Below are positions 35,511-45,958 of a DNA stretch of 64,000 bases, piece after piece. Location: contig JAWPHD010010980.1 in the NCBI GenBank assembly GCA_037043455.1, positions 1 to 64,000 of the forward strand, given 5' to 3'. Within the stretch, counting starts at the first letter, position 1, and every line of letters begins with the position of its first letter. The position numbers were made by a program, and so were the translations under genes. Source of the DNA: Cyrtodaria siliqua. Lineage: Eukaryota; Mollusca; Bivalvia; Adapedonta; Hiatellidae. Under the pieces are notes generated by a model that saw only the letters and a list, made by a program, of their open reading frames with translations, ran no database searches and was not told where the DNA came from.

Positions 35511-36386
35511 CAAATTTGTTTGAGTTGGCCGCAAGTTAAAATTATTTAATGCAAGCTTTACGATCGCTGACTGCCTTTTTGCAGTCATCGTCGTACCATG
35601 GTTTATGTGGGCGTTTAGGATTTGCCGAGGTTTTTGGAATAGTTTGATCAGCTATATCGTGAAAAGTTTTGGTAAAAAGAGCAGTTGCGTCTTCGACATC
35701 CTCGAAAACGGAAGGCTTTAATTGTTCCTCGCAAAGTGATTGAAACGTAGTCCAATCAACATTGCGAAGTTTCCATCGTTGCGTTTTTTCGAGAAGTGGA
35801 GGGCCGATATTTACAAGAAATATGGGGAAGTGGTCACTTCTACAGAGGTCGTCATAAGTATGTGACTTATTATTAAAAAGACACAAATTGTTTTTGGCTA
35901 AGAAATCCTCAATTGTCTTGCCTTTATCGTTTATATCCTTACAACCCCAGATGTAGTTGTGTGCATTAAAATCGCCCAAGAGTATAAAAGGGGATGACAA
36001 TTGTGCAACTAGGTGATTTAGATCTTTAGGGTCTAGTGAAGAACTAGGTGGTAAATATAAGGAACATATTGTCATGACTGTGCATAGTAACACTGACCGC
36101 AATAGCTTGCAAATTTGTTTTCAACGCAACAGGTCTGTGAGGAATGTTTCGATTAACGATTATCGAAACTCCACCAGTCGCCTTATCCCCGGTATCACAA
36201 ATATGATTGTATAGTGAGTATTGTTTAAAAGATACCTTATCACTTGTCTTCAAGAATGTTTCTTGAAGACTAAAGGCAGTAGGGTTGTGTTCATTTAAAA
36301 TTAAGCTGATTTCATCATAATTCGATTTCAAACCTCGACAATTCCATTGAATGATCTTGTTAGTTTTACACATTATTTAGCGCTAA

Positions 36387-36578
36387 TAAATATTGATAAA
36401 GGTGATCCTTAGATAGCAACAAACACAATTAAGAGAATAAAGCAGCAGACTCGGTTTTATTGAGTCTGTTCATGAGAAGTAATGAAAGAAGCTACACTTC
36501 TCACGTCCCCTAGCACCGGCTTAAGCGGTATTCTACATCAAAGCCACCTATATTGAGCTCGTTGGTCCCAAAGGACCA
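36387..36578 (-). mobile_element. Hairpin SINE-like element, longest copy
   Basis: On the minus strand it starts TGGTCCTTTGGGACCAACGA and runs through AGCCGGTGCTAGGGGACGTG, CTTCTTTCATTACTTCTCAT, the CAGACTC-AATAAAACC-GAGTCTG hairpin and ends CACCTTTATCAATATTTA. About 50 bp of the ORF1 end present in copy 1 are missing at the junction, and no clean TSD was found. This is the only copy with the 5' half; whether it is a SINE, a solo LTR piece or another element is open. Confidence 0.7.
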
Positions 36579-37851
36579 GGTCTTAGGAGACTCAAGCAGT
36601 GACATCTCCACTGATGAATACTCCTCCCTGGAAGAAGTCAGCTGAAGTGGCACCTCGACTAACTTTTCATGAGAGGATGGAAGTGGCAGTGCAGCTGCTG
36701 GCTCTGAAATGTCCATGTGCTGTTCGAATTTGTTATGCAGCTCAATAGGGCCGTTCGACACCTTTGTCTGCTCCTTGTGCTCCCTAGTTGGAGAAACACT
36801 AGGCTTTCCAACTTCCTTAGTTGGAGCAGCACTAGGCCTTCCAACCGAGGAAGTATTAGGCTTCACGACTGGGGAATTTAATTTTGGTTTGTTAAGTTGT
36901 ATTTGTTGACTTTTGTTTGGATTTGATACTGAGGAAATATTCTTTGTATTTTGAATTTCTGACTGAGGTTCGTACTGCGTACTTGCATCCCTGCATTCTA
37001 TGTGTGTAGCTGTTGTTTTGATAATAGATGCGTAAGAGGTCGGACTTGAAATTTTATATTTTTCTTCAATCAATTTTCGTGCTTCTGGAAAGGGAATGTT
37101 TTGTGTATATTTTACTGTTATGATTTCTTTTCCTTTTTTGAATTTTTCACATAATTTTGAATTTGCGTGAAGTCCTAGACCGTAGTTGGTACATTTCAAA
37201 GGGTTAGGACAATCTGGTTCGTTATGCTTGAATGCCACATTTACCACAACGTTCTTCTTTAGTACACCTGGAGTTGTGGTGCCCAAAGGCTTGGTAGTTG
37301 AAGCATCGTAACGGGTTTGGAATGTAGGCGTAGATATGCTACCTTTATTGTTCTTGGTAAGACGGGTGTTGCAAATGTGAGGATGATAGTATTTGTACTA
37401 ATAATTTTATCATTCCTCTTTATGGTTATTCGGCGAGTCGCAGTTACCAACTGTGGCGCAAGCTCGTTAATAATTTTTTCTTCAGGTACTCCGGAGAGAT
37501 ACGGGCACCTGATGACGCCTTTGGAGATGTTCATAGAGGTGTGAGGGTAGCATTTGACTTTGGTGTTTAAAATGTGTGTAATAGTTAATAAATTATCAGA
37601 GTGAGATTTTTTTCAGTTTCAATAAGGAGAGTTTTGTTCTTTAATTGTTTGATTTGCTTTACATGTCCAGCGATGGAATGGACAGTTTTCTGAATGACAA
37701 CAGGTGACATATCTGCAACATTTCTTTCCCCGTTTTCCGATTCGATGATAAGAAAACGAGGAAAGGACTGGTTGATCACTGGTTCCTCAGTATCAGATTC
37801 TTGTTCTGTGTGTTAACGTTTAAGTGTAGTCTGTGCGTTTTGTGATGCCAT
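36579..37851 (-). pseudogene. I-like element ORF1, copy 2
   Basis: The ATG at 37851 gives MASQNAQTTLKR, then a TAA (37815-37813). The frame resumes with a segment not present in the truncated copy 1 (SFPRFLIIESENGERN and following), then VIRCPYLSGVPEEKI, RRITIKRNDKIISTN and zinc knuckles that are partly deleted (SAFKHNEPDC retained; KCTNYGLGLHANSKLC has Tyr for the second Cys). EARKLIEEKYKISSP and the Ser/Pro-rich tail follow. Frameshifts lie near 37550 and 37260. The last part is replaced by a SINE-like insertion at 36387-36578. Confidence 0.8.
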
Positions 37852-37964
37852 GATGGGCGTTTAAGAATTCATCTTCCACGCTTCTCACCCACCTCGGAGT
37901 CCAACAAGGGGACATTTGCTGTGGATATCCAACAGTCAAAATGCCAGGAATACGATTTAGAAGA

Positions 37965-38660
37965 TGATAATATAGAAATTATATGGACTGAGATTAAGCC
38001 AAATAAAAGTAAACCATTTCTTATTGGCTCGATATACGGACACCGAATATTTTGATGAGAACTTAGAAAAAGTTCAGTTAGAGGGAAAATAATTAATTAT
38101 TCTAAGAGATATAAATAATGATTTACTTTACCCACAGATACATATAGAATGGTCTAATTATATTTCATCATTAGGGCTTGTTCAAATGGTAAAAGAACCA
38201 ACAAGAGAATGTCCAAATTCAAAAAATCTCATAGATCATGTTTATACTAATTTTGAAAAAAATATTATATGTGTAAAAGTACAAAAAATTGGCGTTAGTG
38301 ACCATTATCCAATTTTCTGCACACGTAAATTAAAATTGTAAAGATAAAACAAATACTCACCAATCTATTAAGTATCGGTCTTTTAAAAAATTTGTTGAGG
38401 AAAACTTTATTAACGATCTTAAAAGCATATCATGGATCTCACATGAAAGTTATACAGATGCAAATGACTTACTTAACACCAGTGTGACTAATTTCTCAAG
38501 TGTTATTGATAAGCATGTGCCGCTTAGAATACATAGCGTTGCAAAACTCCAACAATCTGATTGGCTTAGTTCTGATATTTTAGATGCAATAAAGGAAAGA
38601 GATAAATGTAAAGCAAAAAATGATGTTCAAAATTACAGAATTTTAAGAAATAAAGTATGT
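37965..38660 (+). pseudogene. SGNH-type element, endonuclease C-terminal part and linker
   Basis: This continues the frame broken at 32144: DNIEIIWTEIKPNKSKPFLIGSIY, later LIDHVYTNF and GVSDHYPIFCTRK (catalytic D-H pair), then a linker ending SDWLSSDILDAIKERDKCK and ILRNKV. Several indels are present. The RT is missing; sequence changes at about 38660 to an unrelated tandem repeat, so the element is 3'-truncated or deleted. Confidence 0.78.
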
Positions 38661-38669
38661 CCAGATTGT

Positions 38670-39010
38670 TGATATTAATAAAAGATTGGCCAAGTTCGGA
38701 AACCAGCTATATCGGACCAGTAACAACAGAGTTATGGCCCCTTGAATTATGCAAACATGCCATATCAAGCCTTGTGAACACTCTAGCACCTTCATTTTGT
38801 ATTTGATCTTTACCAAAACTTGCCAGTGCCTTTATATCAATGAAAACTCGGACAAGTTCGAAAACCAGCCAGAATTAATAACATCAGAGTATTGGCCCTT
38901 GTTTTGCCTTGGAACATTCCTGGTCCTTTATTTTGTACTTGCTCTTCACGGAACTTGGCCAGATTGTTAGCTCTACTGGCCGAAGGCCATCAGAGCTTAT
39001 GATGAGTTGT
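38670..39010. repeat. Tandem repeat with 'acagagttatggcccctt' motif
   Basis: Two diverged units share AAGTTCG(G/A)AAACCAGC, (A/T)CA(A/G)AGT(T/A)(A/T)TGGCCC and CATTTTGTA(T/C)TTG blocks, and the second ends TAGCTCTACTGGCCGAAGGCC. Non-coding. Confidence 0.6.
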
Positions 39011-39474
39011 CCGTCGTCTGTTAACGTTTGGCTTGTTAACTTAGGAAATATTTTCACTGGAGGGTGATCCGCGTTCGTCGTATCGCCCCGATGTGGTTTT
39101 ATCCGGATACCGGGGTACCGGGGTGTAAAGGGACACTTGAAAATTTAGATTAAACTGGCAATTGCCAATATTATTCTGACTTTATTCTTAAATCGAATTA
39201 AAAAAGAATACTGAATCTAATTCATGTGTATTTTGTAAGGGATTATTTTTCATTGTACTATTTAAATAAATTTGTTGATACTATTTTAAAAATTTCTAGT
39301 TGCTGGTTTTGAACTTCAGTTCTTTTACATTTTATCCGTAACAATTCCATCTCCCAGTGAGAAAATGTCGCCGTTTTGTTTTACGGCAGTGTTCGAGTCG
39401 TACGCTAAAGTAGGTATACAGGAAAATATAAAAATCGAACAGGAAATGTAACATTAAAGGACGACAGTCAGCCA

Positions 39475-39600
39475 CAATCACACACAGAAACAAAGACCAA
39501 CTTTAAAGATGAATAAAAAGCAAGTTAAGACATCACAAACACAAAAAAGTTGACAATAGGGCTACCGCCCTGGAACACCGCCAGATTATAATATCTAACA
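39475..39600 (-). repeat. SINE-like repeat, GTTCCAAGGCGG family, copy D
   Basis: On the minus strand it reads GTTCCAGGGCGGTAGCCC, then ATTGTCAACTTTTTTGTGTT and TGATGTC, matching copies A-C. It abuts the 3' end of the Penelope-like element. Confidence 0.65.
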
Positions 39601-39604
39601 AACA

Positions 39605-41800
39605 AGGCAAAGTAGCTCGTGGAACATCCCCATCTAATTAACAATATCAAAATTAAAATCATCTAATATATTTCGCCATTTTCAATAGAGTGATGTAAAT
39701 CAAAAAAAGAAAAGAAGCGACAGTATCAGAAATGGTAGTTTTGTTGAGTTGAAGTTCCTTAGGACATATATTATTAACCATAGTAGAAAAGGAAGGATTG
39801 TCAATGTTCAGAATGTCATCCAAATACCGATAGATGTCATTAAAGGCTTCAATTACACCTGCCTGAGTATCGGATACATGACTCAACATGAAATCTCTTG
39901 CATAGCAATACAAGAACAAATCTGCGACAAGAAGTGCACAGTTCGTACGCATAGGAATACCAACAATTGTTCTATAAAAGGTAGTTCCATACCTGACGAA
40001 AATAGTATCTAATAGGAAGATGAGTGCTTCACAGACTTCTTGGCATGTCCACATAGAGTAATTGTTTAAACTGCCATTAGTTAAGAAGGCTTTAATATTA
40101 TTACAGGCCAAAACTGTAGTTTTTTCTCTAGCGGAAGTTTTTTTGAATAAGAGCAATAAGCTTGTTTTTGATAAGGTGATGTGGTAAGGTTGTATGTAGT
40201 GTAGTAAAGTCATTTGTTCTTATTGATGAAACTTGACGTTTATTGCAGATTGTATCAAGAAAGTCTCCTGCATTTTCAATAGATCAAAATACATTAATCC
40301 CAGAGTTTTCATAAGTTTTAGAACAATATTGTTTAACGTGATCTTTAGCGGCAGTAAGACAAGAAGTTACACGTTTGGAGATGTTTGTGGTGGTGCATGT
40401 ACTAGAATTCGAAATAAAGCGGTCTTTATATGGATTTCTTTGCTATTTAGGAATCTAGTACATAGTTGGTAGTTTGTTTTGCTTTTCATCTCCCAGCCTT
40501 GGAAGTAGTGCACCGAGTGATATGTGTGGACGCAACATCATCCTCAGTAGATTGAACTGGACTATACGAATTAGTGCTACCCAGTTCCAGAGATAAAACA
40601 TTGACGTAATGTAGTCGTCAAGCAATAATTACATTATTAGGTGCTTTATCAACAGGAACTAAAACACATTTCTTATGACGTTTCTGAGTTCCCGCTTTTA
40701 AAATCAATAGTTAAAGGTATTCTATACTTAAGACCTTTAGAAAACAGATGCCGAATACGTTTACCTACAATATCAAAATTACCAGTGATGGCCTGTTGGA
40801 GCGTAGCAAACGTTTGATATATTACACTCACATTCCTCATGAGTGTTATTTACTCTATCAAGGTCAGAAACTAGTTTATACTTTGAAACAAATTACAGGA
40901 CTTTCTGAATTTTTGAAATATTTTGGAATATAATCATGATTATCTCGACAAATATTTGGCATGTCAATGAAATCAGTACTCTTATGGATATAGTATTTTT
41001 AGAAAATGCCTTACGTGGTCAGGCTCCTTGTCAATATGGAGTCGGATAAAATGTTGTATGTAGCTTTGAATTATGGAAGCAGTGTTTTTATACAAGGGAT
41101 CTGTACGAAAAGGGAAATGAAAAGTGTGTCTGCTTCCTCGTCGATCAACTTAAGAGAAGAAATGGACAATGAGGTAAGACGCAAAAGCGTAAAGTGCTTT
41201 CCAGACTGTTTAAAAATAATATGTAAATCAGCGACTGACATAGTTACACGCGATTTACGTTTGATGTTACCATTACGACTACGACCACGAGACATAGAGT
41301 TATGCTTTCGAATAGAAAAAAGAGAAAAAATGTCAATATTAGGATCTTTTAAAATATTTTCTTTTTGATAAATATTGTCATTGAGTCCGAGTGGATATGG
41401 TGTTTGCAAGTTTTTCATCCACTTAAGTTCTGCAATATGTTTAAGTCTTTTTAAAAAGCTTTTAGTAGCATCATTGTCATAAATTATATATTCAACCGGT
41501 TGAGTAGTAACGTTACTAAAAGTATGATCTGACTGACGAAAGTGTTAGTACAAGTATTTTTTGTAACTTTTTTTGATTATCTGCATTATATTTATGTTCA
41601 CGAAATCGAATTTTTAAAGATCGATGTTTTGTCCAGCATACTGTTTACCACAATGTGGCACATTTCAAGTCAAAATATAAGTAACATGAGACTTGTAAGA
41701 TAAATAATTGCAACAACTGCACCTCTTAGCATTGCACTTACTAATAGAGTCAAACACTCTGCGTCTTGAATGAACTAAACGATTTCTGAAAGGAGACGTT
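39605..41800 (-). mobile_element. Penelope-like retroelement with N-terminal GIY-YIG-like endonuclease (Naiad-type)
   Basis: On the minus strand, from about 41790, a Cys-rich motif (KCNAKRCSCCNYL, with a CxC) precedes a GIY-YIG-like block (VTYILT...CGKQYAGQ). KRLKHIAELKWMKNLQ and a basic linker (SMSRGRSRNGNIKRKSR) follow. Then come the RT signatures: VLVPVDKAPNNVIIA (40680-40625), TTLHTTLPHHLIKN, YRTIVGIPMRTNCALLVADL (motif B) and YRYLDDILNI (YLDD, about 39810-39835). The end, DIVN..LDGDVPRAT, is near 39620. Endonuclease ahead of RT is the permuted order described for Naiad/Chlamys Penelope-like elements. Multiple stops and frameshifts make it dead. Confidence 0.75.
39659..40213 (-). pseudogene. 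Penelope-like element RT core
   Basis: This is the longest open piece of the element (184 codons). It holds palm motif A-side sequence (NNIKAFLTNGSLNNYS), VRYGTTFYRTIVGIPMRTN (motif B, with Arg where Gly is usual) and RYLDDILNIDNPSF (motif C), then ELQLNKTTISDT and a degraded FLDLH block (FLFLIY). The upstream RT fingers are in other frames at 40200-40700. Confidence 0.8.
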
Positions 41801-42030
41801 ATATGGTATTTCCCCAAAACAGGTGTTCCAAGAGGAGTAACTGAAACTTTTGAGTCGTTATTAGAAACCCTAGTAATATTATTAAAAGGACAATTAAACG
41901 AGGTTCCCGAATAAGACCCTTTACTCTACACTTCAAGGATACTCTACACCTAAAGCGGAGAGTCTCAAAGCGTAATAAGGATATGATTTTTAATGAGATT
42001 GCGTCGTAACAAAAGGAATAGTCTAGACAA

Positions 42031-42223
42031 GCTTGCTTGTTTTTAAGACAAACGTCTAGACAGGACCTCTTGAACAAAGTTTGATTTTTGCCGATACACT
42101 TGTAAGGTTTCTGATTGGCTAATCTGCGACGCTTGCTTGTTTTTAAGACAAACATCTAGACAGGACCTCCTGAACAAAGTTTGATATTTGCCGATACACT
42201 TGTAAGGATTCTGATTGGCTAAG
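42031..42223. repeat. 100 bp tandem duplication
   Basis: GCTTGCTTGTTTTTAAGACA begins at 42031 and again at 42131, and both run through TCTAGACAGGACCTC(T/C)TG to TTCTGATTGGCTAA. It lies about 230 bp 5' of the Penelope-like element and could be the remains of its terminal (pLTR) repeats, but this is unproven. Confidence 0.8.
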
Positions 42224-42654
42224 GCAGGAACACCTGCTATCCAAGATATACAGAAAGGCAGAAAGACATAAATTTATATATAAACAAAGAGGGAAACTAC
42301 ATCAGTATATCGACGAACTAAATGCGGATGGTAAGTAATATTTTAATAAAAAACAAATAATTACGGTCACGTGGTTCCAGTTGGTTCCAGTTATTATTAA
42401 AGTGTATGTGTATTTCAAACGCATATCTGTAATCTATTTGTAGGTTTTAATTATAGAATGACACACCAGCGTGATTTTGATTGCGTTATCTCTGCAAAGA
42501 AATTGCAAATTAAATGTCAATTTGTCAAATCTATTGTAGGTATTTTTTTTGTGTATTTGGATATATAGACTTTGAATGGTAACGAAGTGTAATACATATA
42601 ACTGAAACCCATAATACGTATACATTGCATTATTCATGACAGTTGATTGAGTAT

Positions 42655-43594
42655 GGTCATGATCCAATATTAGCGCAGCTACAAAGTCAACATTTAACTG
42701 TCTGTCACAAAGCAATTTGGATTCTGTTCCATAACTTTGAAAACATGTATGATATCGTAATCAAACGTCATGGTGAGATGAAGACACCTATTTTACTTCG
42801 ATCAGTTGGACAACGGTTAAAGTTGTTTAATTTTTCATGATCGATCATGAAACACATCTTATACTCGCGATAACTCCTCAAACTATGCAGCTTTCATGGA
42901 TAGACTGTACACAGTCAACAGATGACCGTGCCAGTTATACAAAAATCAATGGCGCCATGACTGTTCATGAAAAACTCTGTAACACGACTATCCTTCTACC
43001 ACATTTGAACCAATTATTGCTTTGGATGCGCCATTTTTCTAGTTTCTTTGATGATCTATTATTGCTAACAGGTCAAAGTGGTGCTACATTGTATTTATTG
43101 CAATACTGAACTGCACGTCTTTGATGAAATGATGACGCATCTGATTGAGAACCACAGGCATAAAGAAATTAAATATAAGAGAGTTGAAATGAACAAGATA
43201 AAACATTGTTTTTAGAAAGTAATTAACAATTGATGCAAACGCGAAAAAAAATCATTTGTCTCAAAGGAGAGCACGCATGAACAGTTCTTAAAATTTGATT
43301 GTGGAGAACATATTCAACCGAGCACCTCTTCCGGATGTTTGGAATCAGAATTAAATGCTGTGTCAAGTAGGTCAATCTTGCAACAAAACGAGCTGAATGT
43401 CGAAGGCAGCGAGCCAGGTATTTTAAATAAGATGATCAAAAATGTTGCCGAAAAGTATCCCGATCAGCGTGAAACATATAAACTATGCGTGGATGGGAAA
43501 AGAGTAAACCCCTGTTCCAAAGGAGAATTAAACTTATGGAATTATGAAGATGAACCATCGTACGAAAGCAAGTCGATAAAGAGACATGGGTAAT
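42655..43594 (+). pseudogene. Uncharacterised gene-like sequence, decayed
   Basis: Frames in order: 42643-42840 (GHDPILAQLQSQHLTVCHKAIW.. and MYDIVIKRHGEMKTP), a shifted part with THLILAITPQ... and INGAMTVHEKL, then HCIYCNTELHVFDEMMTHLIENHRHKEI, a Cys2-His2-like finger in a third frame near 43090-43170. Last comes 43339-43593 with SEPGILNKMIKNVAEKYPDQ, YKLCVDGKRVNPCSKGELNLW and YESKSIKRHG. The C-terminal part recurs at 44627-45380 and 48215-48263. The conserved-looking blocks suggest a real protein family, perhaps carried by a mobile element. I do not recognise its function. Confidence 0.45.
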
Positions 43595-44626
43595 ATCGTG
43601 AATCAGTGCAACCTACATTTAATACTAGTTGAGCCCGGGTGCACGTTAAAGTATGGTTGTTTCAATGCAATACACTTTTGCTTTTATTAATGTTTTATTG
43701 CAGTTCAATGAAAAGCCAGAACATAGATAATTATACTCCATCAAACAACTGGCTTTATATTTATATTTGTTTTGCCATCATAACATTATGCTAATATGTC
43801 AAAAAACAAAAAAAATACAAGAAAAACAACAACAACAACAACAACAACAAAAAAAGCAAAAAAAAAGCCAGTCCGTCATTAAAGCGAATTTTGTTCCGGA
43901 TAGTTTAAGCTTTTCATTTGATATTAGACATCTTTGACTACTAAGGCACATGCAAACGCACCTGCATACGACATACATGTTCGGATAGGTACATTTTAAA
44001 TGCAATATGCCGTACTCTCTTGCGGCAATATGACGTACACACATTCATCGACAGCAAGCATTATTCCGTACACCGGCCTTTTAACATAAACGTGGTTCTG
44101 AAGAATTTAGATAAACAGAACAGCAAACAAATGTAAAATGTCATATTTTGGTAACAAAAGCCTCACTGTCTGTATAGAAATATATACATATATGTGCCGT
44201 GATCTAAGAGAACTTGTAAATAAAATATTATCCAGCGTCAAAAATGAAATGTACCACCGTCATGTTTGATTCACTATGGAAATCAACCGAGGCTGTATTT
44301 TTCAGTCACTGAAGCTTTATGAACAGATAAAATACTTGAAAAAGTCTTACTATACATTTTAATCTGCAGCAATGGCGTGTATTTATTAAAACATCGATTT
44401 TCTGCTGGTCGTTGGCGTTTATCTTCGTGACATTTTATTTTTTCACCGATGCAGGAGTACCAATATCTGGTGTACGATTATACACGGTGGTGTGTGTGTG
44501 GGGGTGTGGTGGGGGAGGGGTGGGGTTGGGGTGGTGATGTGGAGGGGATGGAAGGAGGGTCCTGAATCCACTCGCTCCCTGATCCATACGCATATGTATG
44601 TGTGTCTTCCCGCTGACTTGTAATCT
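43298..44626. repeat. Tandem segmental duplication, unit 1 (uninterrupted)
   Basis: The unit comprises block A (43298-43550, gene-like C-terminus), block B (43553-43740) and block C (43765-44601, including a (CAA)n tract at 43826-43850). The same blocks recur in the same order and orientation in unit 2 (44627-51289). Unit 1 shows the state of each site before the later insertions in unit 2, apart from a G-rich tract at 44488-44560 that unit 2 lacks. Confidence 0.8.
44488..44560 (+). repeat. G-rich low-complexity tract with G-quadruplex pattern
   Basis: A (GT)n run leads into G-runs of four or five bases at 44500-44504, 44511-44515, 44517-44520, 44522-44525 and 44528-44531 with loops of one to six bases. 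The equivalent site in block C of unit 2 (near 51240) lacks it. Confidence 0.75.
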
Positions 44627-44750
44627 GATTGTGGCGAACATAATCAACCGAGCACCTCTTCCGGATGTTTGGAATGTGAATTAAATGCATGTGATATAGA
44701 AGCAAGTGTATATGGAGACCCTGTACTAGAAGAACTTGTTTCTCTCTTAC

Positions 44751-44964
44751 CAAGGTCCGTATTCATAAAGCTTCTTATCATTATCTTCAGTCAAAATTTA
44801 TCTCTTTTTTTTTTTAAACTCATTTTTCTATCGTTTTAAGACATCTTCTTAACATTTTTATTAATGCTATGGATTAATAAAACCCACTGAAAATATGTCA
44901 ACATCTTAAATTTTGACTTAAGTAATATTTTCTACTAAAGTTGCTTTATGAATACGGGCCCTGG
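44751..44964. mobile_element. MITE with GTCCGTATTCATAAAGC-type TIRs
   Basis: The left end GGTCCGTATTCATAAAGC and right end GCTTTATGAATACGGGCC are inverted matches, and the similarity continues inward (GTCAAAATTTA against TAAATTTTGAC). Length is about 210 bp, with no coding. The TSD is not clear. Confidence 0.7.
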
Positions 44965-45958
44965 TACCATACACACTCTTAAACACGATGGCAAGCTAGA
45001 CGAGTATGTAACGTTTACTCGTCTACTGAATGTATTTGGAGGTAGTACGCTGGTTTAGCTTAGACAACGCAGCCACTATAGCGAGGAGGTAAAGTTGTTT
45101 GGGCGTACTGGAATGAGTAGATTATATGCACTCCAAAACACACCAGACAAGATATCGCGTGGACATTTTCAACTTCAGAAAAATTAAATTTTGCTGTGTC
45201 AAGTAGGTCAATGTTGAAAGAAAACGAATTGATTGTCAAAGGCAGCGAGCCAGGTATTTTAAATAATATGATCGAAAATGTTGCCGAAAAGTATCCCGAT
45301 CAGCGTGCAACATATAAACTATGCTTGGATGGGAAAAGAATAAACCACTGTTCCAAAGGAGAATTAAACATATGGAATTAATTTGAATAAGGCACTGCCT
45401 CATGGCGAGCGTCGGTTTGTGTCGTACTGATAATTCATTCAGTGGGATTTTCTAAACTCATAAACAACTCAAAATCAAAACATCTGCCTAAGTGATTCTA
45501 CTAGATCTACATCAAATTTGTTAACATGAGGAATATGAAACAAGTGGGTTTATTAAGTTAAAACTAAAAGGTGTCACACACCATCATTAATACTCATATA
45601 CATATTGATCACCTCAGCAGTATTAATACAGCAACGATACGTTTGGTAAAGATATAAGTATTATAATAAATTAAAAGGTTAGCGACTGTCATTTCACCCA
45701 CCGTCAACAATAGCAGTTCAAATGGTGTAGTCCTACATGGCTAATAACCTCCGCAGTATTAATACAGCAAATTATACAGTATACATTTTACGCTATTGTA
45801 ATTTCAATTTCATCAGCTTAAATTGTTGATTGGATATAAAGAAGGAATGCTGTTTATTTTTTTCAGACTGTCAATTTGTCACCTTATAATTATTACTCAA
45901 ATCAATATTCAGATGCGTTTAAAGTCCCAAGTTTCATCCTCTGAATCAGATTTAGAAT

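Larger units (their letters stand above)
32385..36373 (-). pseudogene. I-like element ORF2 (EN-RT-RNase H), copy 2
   Basis: The start at 36373 gives KTNKIIQWNCRGLK. The endonuclease continues with LQETFL, LLGDFNAHN and SDHFPIFL, but about 80 bp present in copy 1 before SDHFPIF are deleted. A tRNA SINE interrupts at 35311-35510 and a 114 bp tandem duplication lies at 35013-35240. RT blocks TSAGPDGILY, MEKAYDTAW, APQGSIFS and SLYVDDF follow, with a TAG and a ~40 bp deletion near 34480 and a SINE-like insertion at 33784-33880. RNase H (33180-32820) keeps YTDGSKDGD, AELKATELAL, FSDSLSSL and GNDSADSAAK, and the C-terminus is intact to 32385. Confidence 0.88.
32157..37952 (-). mobile_element. I-like non-LTR retrotransposon, copy 2, near full length
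   Basis: This 5.8 kb minus-strand insertion is flanked by the 12 bp TSD cgatttagaaga. Its sequence matches copy 1 (15857-21072) throughout and extends about 100 bp further 5' of ORF1. The 3' end on the left reads, on the minus strand, GTGCCATAAAACACCATTCATTCAT, so both copies end in an ATTC-type tail. It contains a tRNA SINE (35311-35510), two copies of a hairpin SINE-like element (33784-33880; 36387-36578), a 114 bp internal duplication and several deletions, so it is inactive. It lies within the endonuclease of the SGNH-type element. Confidence 0.92.

Noticed and set aside
41006..41368. 120-codon plus-strand ORF
   Set aside because: It is the antisense of the basic linker of the minus-strand Penelope-like element.
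41440..43240. Penelope-like element extending into the 42.6-43.6 kb gene-like sequence
   Set aside because: Strands are opposite and the protein blocks are unrelated; the 100 bp duplication separates them.
44435..44753. Pro/His/Thr-rich minus-strand ORFs
   Set aside because: They are translations of the G-rich low-complexity tract at 44488-44560.
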